Positions 44,695-56,481 of a stretch of DNA of 64,000 nt are shown piece after piece. The notes under the pieces were generated by a model. The model saw nothing but the letters and a program-made list of their open reading frames with translations. It made no database searches and was not told the DNA's origin. The position numbers and the translations under genes were made by a program. The stretch covers positions 1-64,000 of the forward strand of contig KN817561.1 of the NCBI GenBank assembly GCA_000827495.1, in the 5' to 3' direction. How positions within the stretch are numbered: position 1 is the first letter of the stretch; each line of letters starts with the position of its first letter. Origin of the DNA: Hypholoma sublateritium FD-334 SS-4. Its lineage: Eukaryota > Basidiomycota > Agaricomycetes > Agaricales > Strophariaceae.

Positions 44695-47600
44695 CTATGT
44701 ATCATCGGCCACAAATTCCTGACGACTACCTAGGTTTGCGATATCCAGGCCTGGTCGCTCCACCAAGAAAAAATGAAGCTCTGAATCTTTAGAATGTGGA
44801 GGATTGTGAGGAACCATAGCTACCACAGATTTGAGACAAAAAACATCAACCACCACCAAAGAGCTGTCGCCAAAATATTGGCACGAGGTGAAGGTTCCGT
44901 GAGATGAGAGGAGAAGTGTTGGGTCGGGTTTGGAATACTCCAAAATGACCGCTAGAACCATTTCTCGTCCTTCGATGCGACAGCGGAAGTAAAAATATAC
45001 TTCGCCAAAACAGGTTTTTCCATCGTAGCTGTACTGCCAATTACAATGAATAAAAACAGATACGGGTATTTGAAGAGCTGTGAGCTGGATTGAATTTGGC
45101 TTACCTTTACATTTCTTGACATGCGAACCTTGTTCAATGGTTTGCGCGACTCTTTCCACTGCGACCTCGCCACTTGACCATTCAGGAGACGGAGACGTGC
45201 CCATCGAGCAATCTTTGGACAAAAGTGTGGTCCTAGAACGTGAGTTCCATTCAATTTCTGAATATATGTTGCTAGAGCTTTGGCTTCACATAGTCTCATA
45301 GCTCGATCGTATCGATCCCGAGCGCGAAGAAGAGCATACCCTTCACCCAAGTCAACGGCGCCATGAGGAAGTGTTGGGGGGACATGTTGGAGATCAGGGA
45401 TCATGGCCACGAGAGCATTGACCTGACAACGAAGAAGCCCTCGCTGAGAAAGATTCGCGTACGGATTAGATGGTTGTCGGATTTCTTCCCCTAGATTTCC
45501 TATCGTTCGTTCCATTGTCCATTGTGAGGAACATATAGGCGGACCAAGTCTTGTTGTCTCTGGGGCTAGGTGCAGTAGGGCATGGATACTTTGGCGACAG
45601 AAATGAAGACGATCGACCCGTCGTTGATAATAGAGGATTTCGAAATCGTGGGCAAACGACTGTAAAAGATGGCCGGCCTGTACTAAATCGGTGGTCTTGA
45701 TATGGTGTTGCTGGATGATCCTCATAGCTAGTACCAGTTTACAAAAATGCGAATAATATGGATGTGGGAGGACATCATACAAGAGTGCGGGAGCTAAGCC
45801 ATAGAGGTACAGGAGCCATTCCCAGGCCTTGTATCCCGAATTAATCTTGGCCGCGATGTTGCGAGGAGGCCTATCAAAAGAACCTGGGAGATAAGGAGTG
45901 GCGTTCGCAACGGCCTTCCCATGCTGTTCCCATATCTCACCCCGGAGGACGGCCCACGGCCAATCTGCTATTGAATCGGTTCTTTCATGATCGAGCTGGC
46001 CACGCCATAACGAGACAAGCAAATCAGCGAGATTAAATGACGCGAGGTGCATCACGTCGGAGCCAAAGCAGCCCGGAATACCTAGAATGCGGCTACTTGC
46101 GATGCCTAAGAAAATGGTTGGCTTTGTGATCCCGGTTTCAAGTCTTCGTTTTCTGTATTGAGTTTCATTTGGAGAAGAGATGAGAAATCCAAGATTTTGC
46201 AGATACCAATTGGACGAGATGGAAGTGGAGTCAAAATGAGAGATATCAGCGTGATCGCAGCCGCGCATAAGGTAGTTATCAGGTTTCAGGAGAGCTGGGT
46301 AATAGTGAGATCCGTTGGGTTTGTGACGGCCAGGTACCGTGCAGTAAAGTCGACAGCCATATTTCCCATGATGGCCTACCAAACCGTTGAGGTACGCCAT
46401 ACCGGGCCCATCTGCAGTGTTCAATCCTACGAATGGCTTAGAGATGAAAGAGCGATCTTCAGAGGCATCCCATACACGAAGACCTTCCTGTTGAAGTGCA
46501 CAAAGATGATGTAGCCCTGGAAATAGATATGAGTCAATGTTCTTTGGCTTATTCGGACCAGGAATAAACCCGCCAGGGAGGACATGCGTCTTTTTGTACC
46601 GTTCATCCGGGGAGAGATCTAGGATAACCCAAATGTATATCCAGCAATCCGATGCCTTGTGGGCATAGAGCTGGGCACCATCAATCGAAAGCATTAGAAC
46701 CATGTCGTCTTCGCCAATTTCGCCTTTCTTTACATTTTCAAGATAGTCGCTTCCGTAGAAGAAATCGTTGTAAGTCGAGAGCATTCCGTTGTTTGCCACT
46801 AACTCGTCAATGATGACGCGCGTAATTGTTCGACGGTACTTGAATCTTCGAGCACTTGAAGGCTCTCGCCATAGGGCCTGCAGGATGGGGCCGATAAGGA
46901 TGGTGTGGAACTCTTGATGTGGCTTCTTCGTGAGGGGGCACAACTTAGGCGCATCGCATTTTGGGCACGTGTCACAATCGGAAAACGGTCCGGTAAACGC
47001 CAGGCAGCTGTTTTTGCACATAGGGTGCACAACTGAAGTAACACCAGTAATATCCGTAATTACTCGCTTCATCTGGTCGTAGGAGGGTATCTGATCTCCT
47101 GGGTGCCGTCGTAGAATTGCTTCACGCATCGCAACGTAAGTATTGGTTGATGATTTCATGCTGACGAGGAAAGTTTCGAGGCCGAGACGTAAATCAGGAT
47201 GATCTTCAATGTTGAAGATCTGAGTGGGAGGGTTTCTCAGTCGATGCAGCGCTTTAGAATCCATTTTATTATATTTATCTTCTAGAGATGCAGATTGGAG
47301 TGCTTCAATAAACTGAACGGTTATTTGAAGGTCTTCAAGTTTCGTGGCTTCGAATATGGTTTTGAGCTCCTCGTCGGTGGAGCTAGTATTTCCCATGTTT
47401 TCCGTCGGCGATTCTTGTTCCAAGCAACCAGGATCTGCTGCTTCAGGTACATCAGAGGTATCTTCGTCGCCGCCGGGGGGCTCGGAAGAATTTTCCGCAT
47501 TTGGAATCGGTAAGATGCCGGCGGATTCTGCAAGTGGAAGTTGCTCTCGAGCTTCTATAGGTGGGTTAGGCGCTGGCTGTACTTGCTAGCGCTCAAATTA

Positions 47601-47786
47601 GAGAACCGGTTGAGGAGTGAATACAGGTATACAAAAACTTACTGAGTTTAGTATGGGTCCAGGCGCAGCGCTTTCTCCCTGGATTTCGCTCTCCAGTTGC
47701 CTGAAGGTAGCGTGTAGCTGGAATATGCGCCTAGATACTTTACGACGGACGCCGCCACACTCCTGAGCGCAGTAACAGGTATACAT
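44695..47786 (-). CDS. Tnp2-like (CACTA/EnSpm) transposase, copy 2
   Basis: About 985 residues, three exons. Exon 1 from ATG 47786 has the Cys knuckle CYCAQECGGVRRKV. Exon 2 is joined by an intron (GTAAGT..GCTAG, about 47588-47644) and contains VHPMCKNSCLAFTGPF, CPKCDAPKLCP, MVLMLSIDGAQLYAHKASD, LPGGFIPGPNKPKNID, TADGPGMAYLNGLVGHHGKY and FGSDVMHLASFNLADLL. Exon 3 (YSYDGKTCFGEVYFYFRC to the stop at 44695) follows an intron starting GTAAGCC. Every motif and both intron positions match 5605-8830. Exon 1 is shorter at the N-terminus than in copy 1. No stop codon or frameshift seen, so it could be active. Confidence 0.85.
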
Positions 47787-48283
47787 GAAAGTAGAACTTC
47801 AAAGTAGTAGAAGCAATGTTAAACAGGGTTTACAGACGCTTCGTCGTTGCATTAAAACTGCTTAATACAACCTAAGGTAATATCCAATATTTCTCTCAAT
47901 TTCTCTCAATTTACACGCTGCATACGACGATGTCTAACACTGCTAACTGCCTTTTGGGGGTGCATTGGGGTGCATTGCTGCTGCAATCACCACTGCCACA
48001 GCACACAAGTGGTTACACATATTGCTGGAAATCGAAAACACTCGCGCGCGCAGTACAATCAGCCGTAATCACGGGAAATCAGCAAATCAATTAGCCGAGC
48101 TTCATTCAGCCACGATATAGATAGAGTTGACTTTCACTGGGATTCATCCCAATCTCCTCGAATTGCGCCTACCATTGCGCATCGTTGTCATGGATTCCAG
48201 AAGATCCCACCAAGATCCCACCCCCACGCACTGCAGGCGATTGTGTTTGAACTTTGCTTTACATATGTATTGTACAAAGTTCT
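47787..48283. other. Spacer upstream of cassette 2
   Basis: About 500 bp with small direct repeats (TTTCTCTCAA twice near 47890; GGGGTGCATT twice near 47956). The right terminus of the cassette should lie here but was not identified. No gene. Confidence 0.4.
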
Positions 48284-48713
48284 TATATACGGTCGGCGAC
48301 CACTGCAAGCTTCATTTCAGATTTCGAACCCCCATCATGACAATGCGGTAAGCGAATATCGTTCAGTAGCTATCTTTAGTCCCATTCCCAGGACCTGGTG
48401 TCGGAGGGTCTGACGCCCCAATACGGGACAATTCACCTCGTTTGTGGTGTAGCATTGGAATATAGACCATTCTGTCCCACTGGAAGAATATTTGAGTGAA
48501 AAAAGCATAAGAAAACGAGGGATACCTACTTGGGTACTATGTCCCGCTCTCGGGCGACCCTTAGTATGGTCAGGGACATCATCAACTAACTCGGCTCCCG
48601 TTCCCAGGGCGCGTTTCGGATGGTGCTTATGATATCGTCGAGTAGATTAGATATTCAAGTCTTGTCAGTCGAGCTACGGATATAGAAAGTAAAATAAGCG
48701 CTCGTCGTCAGTG
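48284..48713 (+). repeat. 430-bp inverted repeat, left arm
   Basis: Base-for-base reverse complement of 63006-63435, with one mismatch over the first 410 bases (CAGTAG against CGGTAG near 48364) and three more in the last 20. Outer edge is TATATACGGTCGG; the inner edge fades after CGTCAGTG. It has no LTR-like TG..CA ends, poly(A) or transposase. The two arms enclose 15.15 kb that includes a MITE-like element and a complete CACTA transposon. Confidence 0.9.
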
Positions 48714-49529
48714 TACGGACGTGCGCCGTGAAGCGACAGCACGGACATCTTCACCTATGTAGCTCGATTTCTGGCGCCCATGACATCATAAAGTGAAATC
48801 AACGAAATTGAAGTCCACGGCGTCGGCGAGCTGCATATGGAGCTTGAGTGTAGAAAAACAAACAGGCGCTCATCACAAATATTTGGGCAAGTGTTTCTTT
48901 GACACTTGCTTTTCAACTCCGCCAAGCAAGTACATGCAGGGGAGCAGGATCACAGTTCTCGTGGACTTGCAGTGCTACTTGTGGTTGCAAGGCTCTGATA
49001 TCTCGTATAATAGCTCAGCCAATATCTCGATGAACTGTCATATTTTTTATGTACGTGAGCTAAGATGGCCATTCAATTCTTAAAAAAAAAACAGAAGTTG
49101 GTTATGAAGTACCTCACTTGCTTTGAATCTAAGCAATCCCTTCAACAACTAACTTCAATCTGAATGGTATAAAACATGTCGAATAAGAATAAGTAGTAAT
49201 GTGTATCACACAAATTGAAATATCTTCAACCGTTATCTAGCTAAGTTGCTTGTCGAGCAATGAGAAGAAATTTCCTCTTGCTGATGATAGTCTACTATTC
49301 ACGAGAAGCATTTGCCATATTCAGAATCTGAGTTCGCAAAGTTCGAGACAATATACTTCAGTTGGGCATTAACATTGTTAAGTCACAGAGCGACGCATTA
49401 TATTTGGTACCCAGGAAGGGATTTATAAAGCGCTTATCGATTATATCTGCGTACCGTTAATACAAGTGCAGAGAGCGATACCGCGGCATCCCCGTGTATT
49501 TAAGTGTGATATACAAATACTATGCATTA
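48714..49529. other. Spacer inside the inverted-repeat pair
   Basis: About 815 bp, AT-rich, no supported gene. The first 20 bp may continue the 430-bp repeat in diverged form. The TA at 49528-49529 is the left target site of the next element. Confidence 0.45.
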
Positions 49530-49952
49530 GGGTGGTTCACAGTAGCTGATTTAGGCCCAACTTGGGTCACAACTTTGCTTCCAACTTTATCCCCAACTTG
49601 GCCACAAGTTGGGAGCGGAGTTCGTGAACGCCCGAAATATGGCCATTTTGGAAACCCCTCCGCAACTTGAAAATATTTGATCATTCTGAGAACATGCAGC
49701 AAATGTAAAATGATAATGTTGTAGAGCATATGTGAGGCTTCTGAGATGTCAAATTTTTACTGGTAGAATATAACACCTACGAGAGGGAGAAGGAGAATGG
49801 CCAGAAATTGGCCATTGAGTTGGATACCAAGTTGGGGTGCAAATCGTGGTCCGGACCACGATTTGCATAAATCATGCATTCCCAACTTGGGCCAAGTTGC
49901 GGATCAAGTTGGTAGGCAAGTTGGACCAAAGTTGGACTACCGTGAACCACCC
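49530..49952. mobile_element. 423-bp MITE-like element with AACTTGG subterminal repeats
   Basis: Ends are GGGTGGTTCAC (49530-49540) and GTGAACCACCC (49942-49952), continued by AGTAG against CTAC. Both sides are flanked by TA (49528-49529, 49953-49954). The first 100 and last 100 bp carry many copies of CAACTTGG/CCAAGTTG in both orientations, typical of subterminal transposase-binding repeats. No coding frame. The termini do not match the element at 10958. Confidence 0.75.
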
Positions 49953-50121
49953 TATTATATTATTCATAGATCTATAGAACGGCACAAGTACACACATAAT
50001 CGCACAAACGACCAGCTTCAAGTCAATAAAATCCTCCTCTATTTCAAGTTGTTAGCATACATCTCTCTTGATTCACACAACTTTGTAGAGAAATTGAAGT
50101 CGTTGAAAAATAGGCACAGTC

Positions 50122-50136
50122 ACTGCGTTTTGAGCC
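50122..50136 (+). repeat. CACTA left terminal inverted repeat
   Basis: CACTGCGTTTTGAGC, preceded by the target duplication AGT at 50119-50121. Its exact reverse complement is at 62912-62926. Confidence 0.92.
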
Positions 50137-50806
50137 AACAATAATTAGGACGATTGTTGGCCGAAAGGGCCCATTTAGTGTGAAACATCCACGTGCAGAT
50201 TGTCCAGCTAATGACCGCATGATGATATAGTTTACATATTCGTAATCGTCCCTGTCATGTAGCAGCTGAAAGTCCAGCTCTCGTGATAATCTTCCGCAAT
50301 ATATCCCATCTATTGCAATAATCAAAAATGCATATCTTTGCGCTATCAAACGGCCGATTGAGAGGATAGTCCGAAAATCGGAAGGATGATTTACAAGCAG
50401 AATTGGCAATCCACAAGCATGATCACTCAATGATTGCTGTAGGATTGTCCAGCTGATTGTTCACCTTTACACCTTCCCCCAGATGTCCCCCCTGAATGGG
50501 TTTGTTAGCAGGCATTGAAAGCAGGCAAATATCCCGTAGAATAGCGGAAAACAGCTGTATTATAGGACACGTAGCCTACCGACTATGCTATGATTAAATA
50601 TGAGATCACCCGGGAGGCCTAGTGTACTAGTCAGTGCTACAAAAGTAGTACTTGCTCCTCGTGGATTGTAATATCCGGCCAAATTGCGAATCACATCGAC
50701 GCACTCCTAAGCAAGTACTTGTTATTTGAAAAGCCGGCACGATAAAGCACTAGGGACGCACCATAAATCAGATCGAAACAGCCAGAGGGCTGTAGGTAGA
50801 GCGGCC

Positions 50807-52627
50807 ATGGATACCCCCAATTTCCAGCCCAGTAGCGCACACCACCCATCCCCGGGTTCCACTGCATCCCAGTCAATCTACCAATGGGCAGCCAATGCAG
50901 GTCCCCACGGACAGCCCCAGATGCTCCTCCAGCCACAGATGTACAGCCAGTCGCAGATGAACCCCCAGCATAGCATGCAGCATTCCACCTCGCCGCATAC
51001 TGACCTGGTTAGGTCTCAAGCACCGGTAGGAGCTCATTATCTTGACTTGATCAACCTTCCTTTGATGCGTAAACTCCGAAACAGAACGCACCTTTTCCGT
51101 TTGCCCCCAACGTGGATGGACCTCACCCGAATCATACCATGGTCAGATTATAGTCCGCTATAGGAAACATATCACTCACCAGACAACAGAGCGGACATCC
51201 TTACCTTCAATTTCAGCCCGTAAATGCTGTCCAGCCCACTTCACATCACGATGACCAGCTTCTGAACCACATCTCCGGATTGACCACCCGTCTTGATGCA
51301 CAAGAAGCAATGAATCAGGAGCTACAGGCCGCTAACACAGCACAGGCAGCACGTTTGGAACAACATGAGCTGATGATGAATGACTTACAGCACAAACAGA
51401 AGCCCACCAAAGCAGCTAAATCAACGAGCAGTAGGGCAATTAAGGTCAGATTGACATCATGTACTTCTGACACATTTACTGATTGCTTACAGGCCTTGGT
51501 TCACAAGATCATGCTTCGTTTAATTGCTATCGAGCCCTTGACTAAAGGTCACCTTCCTCAACTGCCCCATCCACTTACGGAAGGCGAGTCGTCACGCCAG
51601 GCCGAGGATGGTACAACCCTTCACAACCCAGACTGGCCGGCTGGCGCTGCAGCGCCCACCTGCACCAACTATGTTCGGATGACCGCAGAGCTAGCACTCC
51701 AGCAAGAAAAGGTAAACACTAGGAATTATTCTCGATCAGAACCTATCCACTTACCTTGTAAACAGTCCAGCCCATCGTGCAAGGTGCCGCCAGACGAGTT
51801 GAATATCAAGATGTTCCTTGAGCCAGCCAAGAAATATTTTAAGAGCTTGCGCGAGACGTACCAAGCGCAGAACTCGCCTCGTGCCAAGAAGAAAAAGACT
51901 AGACACTTAGCAAAGGTAAGGAGGCGTAGCCGTAAGGTTGGCGTAAGTGTTTTTGTTTCCGGGATTGAACTGCGCTCACCAATCCTTCCAGAAAGCCGAT
52001 ATGTGTCGCAAAGCAATTGCTGCCATCAAAGAACGACATGGCGAAGAAAATGTAGTTGGGATCGACTACGTCTTCCACACCGACTGTATGACATCTGAAT
52101 ACTCGGATGCTGACGAAGGCAACTTGTCTGAGGGCGCCTGGAAGACACACCGGGCGACGTTTATCGTAGGACATGTTAGAGCGTTTGAAAGACGTCGAAA
52201 GATGTGGAAAAGCACCAAGGTATGCCTTCCACCCGCAAGAATCATGCTGCCTAACATTGTTACATGTCAGTACCGGCGCTTGCAAGTTTATGCACTTAAC
52301 ATTAGTCGCGAACTCAGCAACTCGGGCCAAGGTCAGAGCCAAGATCACATCCCGCGTTTCCCTTGCCATACGCGAAACATCAACGACGGGCCTCCCCGCA
52401 TTGCGGCGAATCGCAAAACGGTTTACGCTCATTGTGTTTCAGATTTGTGGATCGCGCGAACCGGGTCGCAGCTGCCTTTGGAGCCAACACCAGCCACCTT
52501 CACCCTGTTTGATTTCGTTGTTCCTGACAATGCTCTTAACGCCGCAGATTTGGCCTACCTTAAAGAATACGAAGACCTTGCACGGGAGTTAGAGGAGGAG
52601 AAGGCTACGGATGGAGACATCGAATAA
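50807..52627 (+). CDS. CACTA accessory protein with coiled coil
   Basis: Unknown function. Start proposed at ATG 50807 (MDTPNFQPSSAHHPSPG). A Gln/Met/Pro-rich N-terminus (QMLLQPQMYSQSQMNPQ) is followed by a coil (LTTRLDAQEAMNQELQAAN, ARLEQHELMMNDLQHK), then NYVRMTAELALQQEK, a basic exon (PRAKKKKTRHLAK), ADMCRKAIAAIKERHGEENV, VGIDYVFHTDCMTSEYSDAD and WKTHRATFIVGHVRAFERRR, and a last exon (YRRLQVYALNISREL to ARELEEEKATDGDIE) ending at 52627. At least six exons; the first joins are uncertain. The acidic SEYSDADEG segment then arginine-rich helix suggests a regulator or transposase partner; a coiled-coil accessory ORF also accompanies the transposase in the two cassettes, but I see no clear sequence similarity. 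Confidence 0.6.
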
Positions 52628-52727
52628 TATCTGTAAACTCCGATGAATTAGCTCATTAAATCAATCGCATATTGTTGGTACTTACTTTGTGATAACTACT
52701 GAAGAAACTCTTGGATTACTGCGCAAA

Positions 52728-55700
52728 TCATGTTTGTAAGACATCCACCAACACAGACACGCATGAACTCACCTGGCGGCGGTATATAGTTGCCCAGTAT
52801 TTTGTTCCTTGAGAAACAACTGTCGTCCGGATGGTGTAGCAATCAATCGTATCGAGGGAAATTATGGTAGGCAGGCCGTTATTGCGCTGGACGTGTTGAT
52901 CATGAGCCCAGAGAAATACTCCTGCTGGTCGACTGGTACACATTAATACAAATGGCAGTCCACAAAGGAAAACATACATACTATAACTCCCATAATGGTG
53001 GTGGCGCAGCTACTGGAATTAGCCATCGCACTCTGGCAAACCGTTGCAACCCCCCAATGACCGCCTGCTCCATAGCAAATATATCCACTATCTCCGCAAC
53101 ACGAAGCTCCGTGCCCAATAAGATACCCACAGTTGATTCGGCTAGTGGTTTCATGTGCCGAGAAGCAGAGTAACGGTTGGATTTGATGATAACGTGGTCA
53201 TAGAAAGTTACTCGGCGACCTAGCATAACACTTGAGGGATTGGGGGACAGGGATATATCCGAATGAATAGCACCTAATGCCAATCTACTTCGCAAATAGT
53301 CATAGACTTCGAAATACATGTCACCGGGCATATCTGCTCGTTCGAAATTGGCGCTTAATTGAAACAACACAGCTGCATTCTCCCGGTCTTCGTCCAGATC
53401 ACGTGTTAGACATTGTACAGTATCAGTTTCCCCTGTGGCCAGCCCTTGCACAGTTCCACGATCATCTGCAGATGCATGGTGCAACGCTGCTGCGAAAGAG
53501 TTCATATTGGGATCATTTGATGCAGCTGCAGCCGCCAGAAGACGGCTTTCTTGTATTGTTCGGTGGAACTCTCGAAAAAATGAGGTTTCAAGCTCGCCCC
53601 GTGCATGATTGTTGGATTTGTATGATTTTAATACCTTGTTGAGACGTTCGAATAGGAATGTCCAGAACTCCTGGAAGGGGCCAAAGTCACGGACACTATC
53701 TGCAGTGTGAACACTATAATGATGATTGGGCCGTATCACTAATGGTCCATATAGTTCCACAAGTTCTTTGCAATAATCACGCAGGCAATTGTCAGCTTGT
53801 AACAGTTCTGCCTCCGTGACGCTTCGCTTCCCTAAAAGTTGAATGGCCAGGCATAATTTGAGGAAATTCCCCGGATCTTGGGGCAGTAGATTAACGCCGG
53901 ATTTCTCATCCAGGGCGATTTCCTCAGGCGTGAATTCTTCGGTCCTACGCCTTTTCCTTCGGCCGTCGTCATCAACCGCGCCTGCATCCGGCTGGCACTC
54001 ATCATCGTCTGCATCGATTTCGTCGATTTCGGCAGCACGTGCAGCCATCTCCGTAGCTTTCGCTGTTTTCTTTCTGGTGCGTTGAGGCCGGCTGCCGGCG
54101 GCTCCGCCCAGAGCTGCCTGGGCCTTGTCTTTGGCCGCTTGCCTGGCCGTTTTCTGCGCCTGCTTCCTAGCAGCTACGTTTGCCGCTCTAGTAGTAGTTG
54201 CGTTGGCGGAGGCAAAATTGGATGGCAGGAACTCTTCCCATATCTGCGGGATTACAAGCGGCGCCACCACAGTGGCGAAAATGAGCCATTGGTCGGCAGT
54301 TAAGGATCCCCCAGCTGGCTCGCCAATCATAGCAGGCAATCGCCCCAACTTTTTGGGCATTTCAATCTGGGTCGAAGAGTGTCATTTCACAGAAACTGGA
54401 AACCATCATACTTTATTCACCTTGGCAATGAGCAAATGCAGTAGGCGCAATTCTTTAGTTCGGCGGAGGATATTATTTTGAACCCAGATATGATAAAAAT
54501 GCGTCTTGACAAGACCTGGAAGGATGGTGAGCTGTCATAACCAGACATTATTAGATCGACCGCTTACCAAGGAATAAGTTGTGCATGGGGTCAATCACAA
54601 TCATTTGGCAGATGTCAAAATAGGGCAAACGAGACAGCTCTGCATATCTTGTGGCATTAAGAGTGACAAATGCTGCGCGTGCAGTCGCCGTCCCACATTT
54701 GAGATATTCATCCATCATAGCCCGGTGTTCCTTGTCCGTTCGTTCACGAAATCCATCTCGTACAAAAGACTCATTGGACGCCTTGTCCGCTTGCGTAACC
54801 CAGCACTTCGTACAGAACAATCGATGAGCATGGGAACCAAACCCGCCCAATTTATGAGCAGCAGGCTTGTCGCATGCCAGAACGACCAGGATGACTCGGA
54901 CGAGGCGACCATTGGGATATTTCGGTGTTTTGATCATAACGCCATCTTCCCATAGTCGCACCAATTCATTGACAACTACTCGCATGTAGTTGTGAACTTG
55001 GTCCATGTCTGCTTCGGTGGGACCGGGCATAATTCCACTAAGCAGCAGGTTGGCTGTGCGATATCTTCGCCTATATGTCAGAGTAATCCACATTCTTATG
55101 TAAGGATAAACATACCGGAGCTCAGGAGGTAGATTTACGACACTAAAGGACATCGGACATGATGTATGAGATGGGGCAATTTGGCTGCGCAGATAAGAGA
55201 ACCTGAGACAATGTCAGCTCGAAATGTCTAGAATACTCGTGTGTTTAAATTTACCAGTCAACACCTAGAGCTAATCCGATTCGTAGCTCGCCTGATTCGC
55301 ATACTTCGTCGGAAGGATCGAAGAAACGGGTACCATCTTTGCATGGTAATGTCTGGCACACACGCCCATTGAATATGTTTTTGTATTTACCAGGCTCGGT
55401 CTGTCGGAGCTTCTCCCGTGATGATTCCATGTGTTCCTCAATTCCTGGGACAGCTAACATCGCCGCGAGCTGTTCTTCCAAGGACTTGTAAGGAAATTGT
55501 AGATGTGCTTTGCCTTTGGGACGGGCGGTTCGTCCCTGTCGTTGGTCAGCCGCCGTGGGTTCATTGTCAAAAAGAGGCAATAAACAACATGTCGCCTCTC
55601 GCAGAGTAGCAGAACCATAAACCTTCTGACACTTCCGGCATACCGGGTAGATGCGGAAAGAGGGTTCAGCGTTTAATGCATTGATCACCCCAGGCAATGT

Positions 55701-56481
55701 AGTCTTGAGACCTGCCGTGTCTACGTTGCAAATACTGAGAATTATCGTAAAGGTGACCAAGACAGCCTTGCAAGCGCGGAATGGTAAATGACATTGAGTA
55801 TGGAGCCATAGCACTAAGAGGTATATATAATAGACAACCGGGTTGCCGTGTACACTTTCCGGGGAAGGGATGGCATTCGGGGCATCGGCAGTAGGGGGAT
55901 AATAGTATGGGTCTTCATTAATGGGCACCGAATACCGATTTGCAGAGTTTATGGGTGGTGGCTCGGGCAGATCTTGTTCTTCCGCGGTGCCAGCGTCGAT
56001 TTCATCGTCGAGATCAGAGTCGGCGCGTGATATAGGCGTAGCGCCGGGCATTTCTGGTGGATTCTCGTTCTCATATTGATCGAGAAGTTCATGGAAATGC
56101 TCCATGAACCGTTCGTCACGCCCATCATCCATCTGGTTGGCCGCGAGGTCATCATGCGTTTGGTGGGAAGGCCCGGGTGCTTCAGGAACGACGGGGGCAG
56201 ATACTCCTGAGGAGGAGGCAATGGGACTCCGAGGAGGCGCTGGGACCGTGGACGATCGTAGTCTTGGAACGATTGGGCCTGGCAAGGCGGCGAAATTGGG
56301 GTGAGGCCAGGCTCTAGAGTGCTGGCGAAGATCTCGTTTTTTGTGAGCACTGATCGCTGCTTTGCTCTGGCTCAGACTGGCAGGGGCACAAGCCCTACAC
56401 GGGCATTTTTCCTGATTGAATACTGTCAGTATGTATGATATCATGCGTAGTATAAAACTGACTTACCATAGCGGGAGGCAT
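52728..56481 (-). CDS. Tnp2 transposase of the CACTA element
   Basis: Roughly 1,100 residues, about seven exons. Start MPPAM at 56481, joined over an intron to EKCPCRACAPASLSQSKAAI and HKKRDLRQHS, a Cys/His knuckle. Acidic Pro-rich linker, then VCRKCQKVYGS and CCLLP (zinc-binding), GLALGVDWFSYL / NLPPELRYV, LLLSGIMPGPTEADMDQVHN, VILVVLACDKPAAHKLGGF, HRLFCTKCWV and the hallmark MIVIDPMHNLFL / GLVKTHFYHIW. The C-terminal part (IRPNHHYSVHTADSVRDFG, FLFERLNKVLKSYKSNNHAR) is typical of fungal Tnp2. An Ala/Lys/Asp-rich insert lies at about 53900-54190. An apparent stop after PPPLWEL sits across a splice donor (TA|GTATGT); splicing gives LWELY RPAGVFLWAHDQ and continues to about 52728. Related to, but clearly distinct from, the cassette transposases. 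Confidence 0.85.

Larger units (their letters stand above)
39689..47786 (-). mobile_element. Three-gene mobile cassette, copy 2 (Tnp2-like transposase / FunK1 kinase / coiled-coil protein)
   Basis: Same gene order, strand and intron layout as 292-8830: transposase 47786-44695, FunK1 44547-41894 (147-bp gap), coiled-coil protein 41649-39689 (244-bp gap). Proteins of the two copies are roughly 55-70% identical by eye depending on the gene, so they are separate lineages of one element family and not a recent duplication. Coordinates are those of coding genes; terminal repeats were not found. Confidence 0.65.

Noticed and set aside
39296..48040. CACAGTGATTTCTGG near 39296 and CACTGCCACAGC near 47990 as terminal repeats of cassette 2
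   Set aside because: They are not reverse complements beyond a few bases and no target duplication flanks them.
48284..48713. Inverted 430-bp arms as LTRs of a retrotransposon, or as a tRNA-derived SINE (a GGTTCGAAAT box is present)
   Set aside because: The arms are in opposite orientation, have no TG..CA ends, no reverse transcriptase lies between them, and no convincing A box precedes the B-box-like string.
52728..56481. CACTA transposase as a pseudogene because of internal stops between frames
   Set aside because: Each break falls at a GT/AG intron of normal length, and the joined exons restore family motifs.
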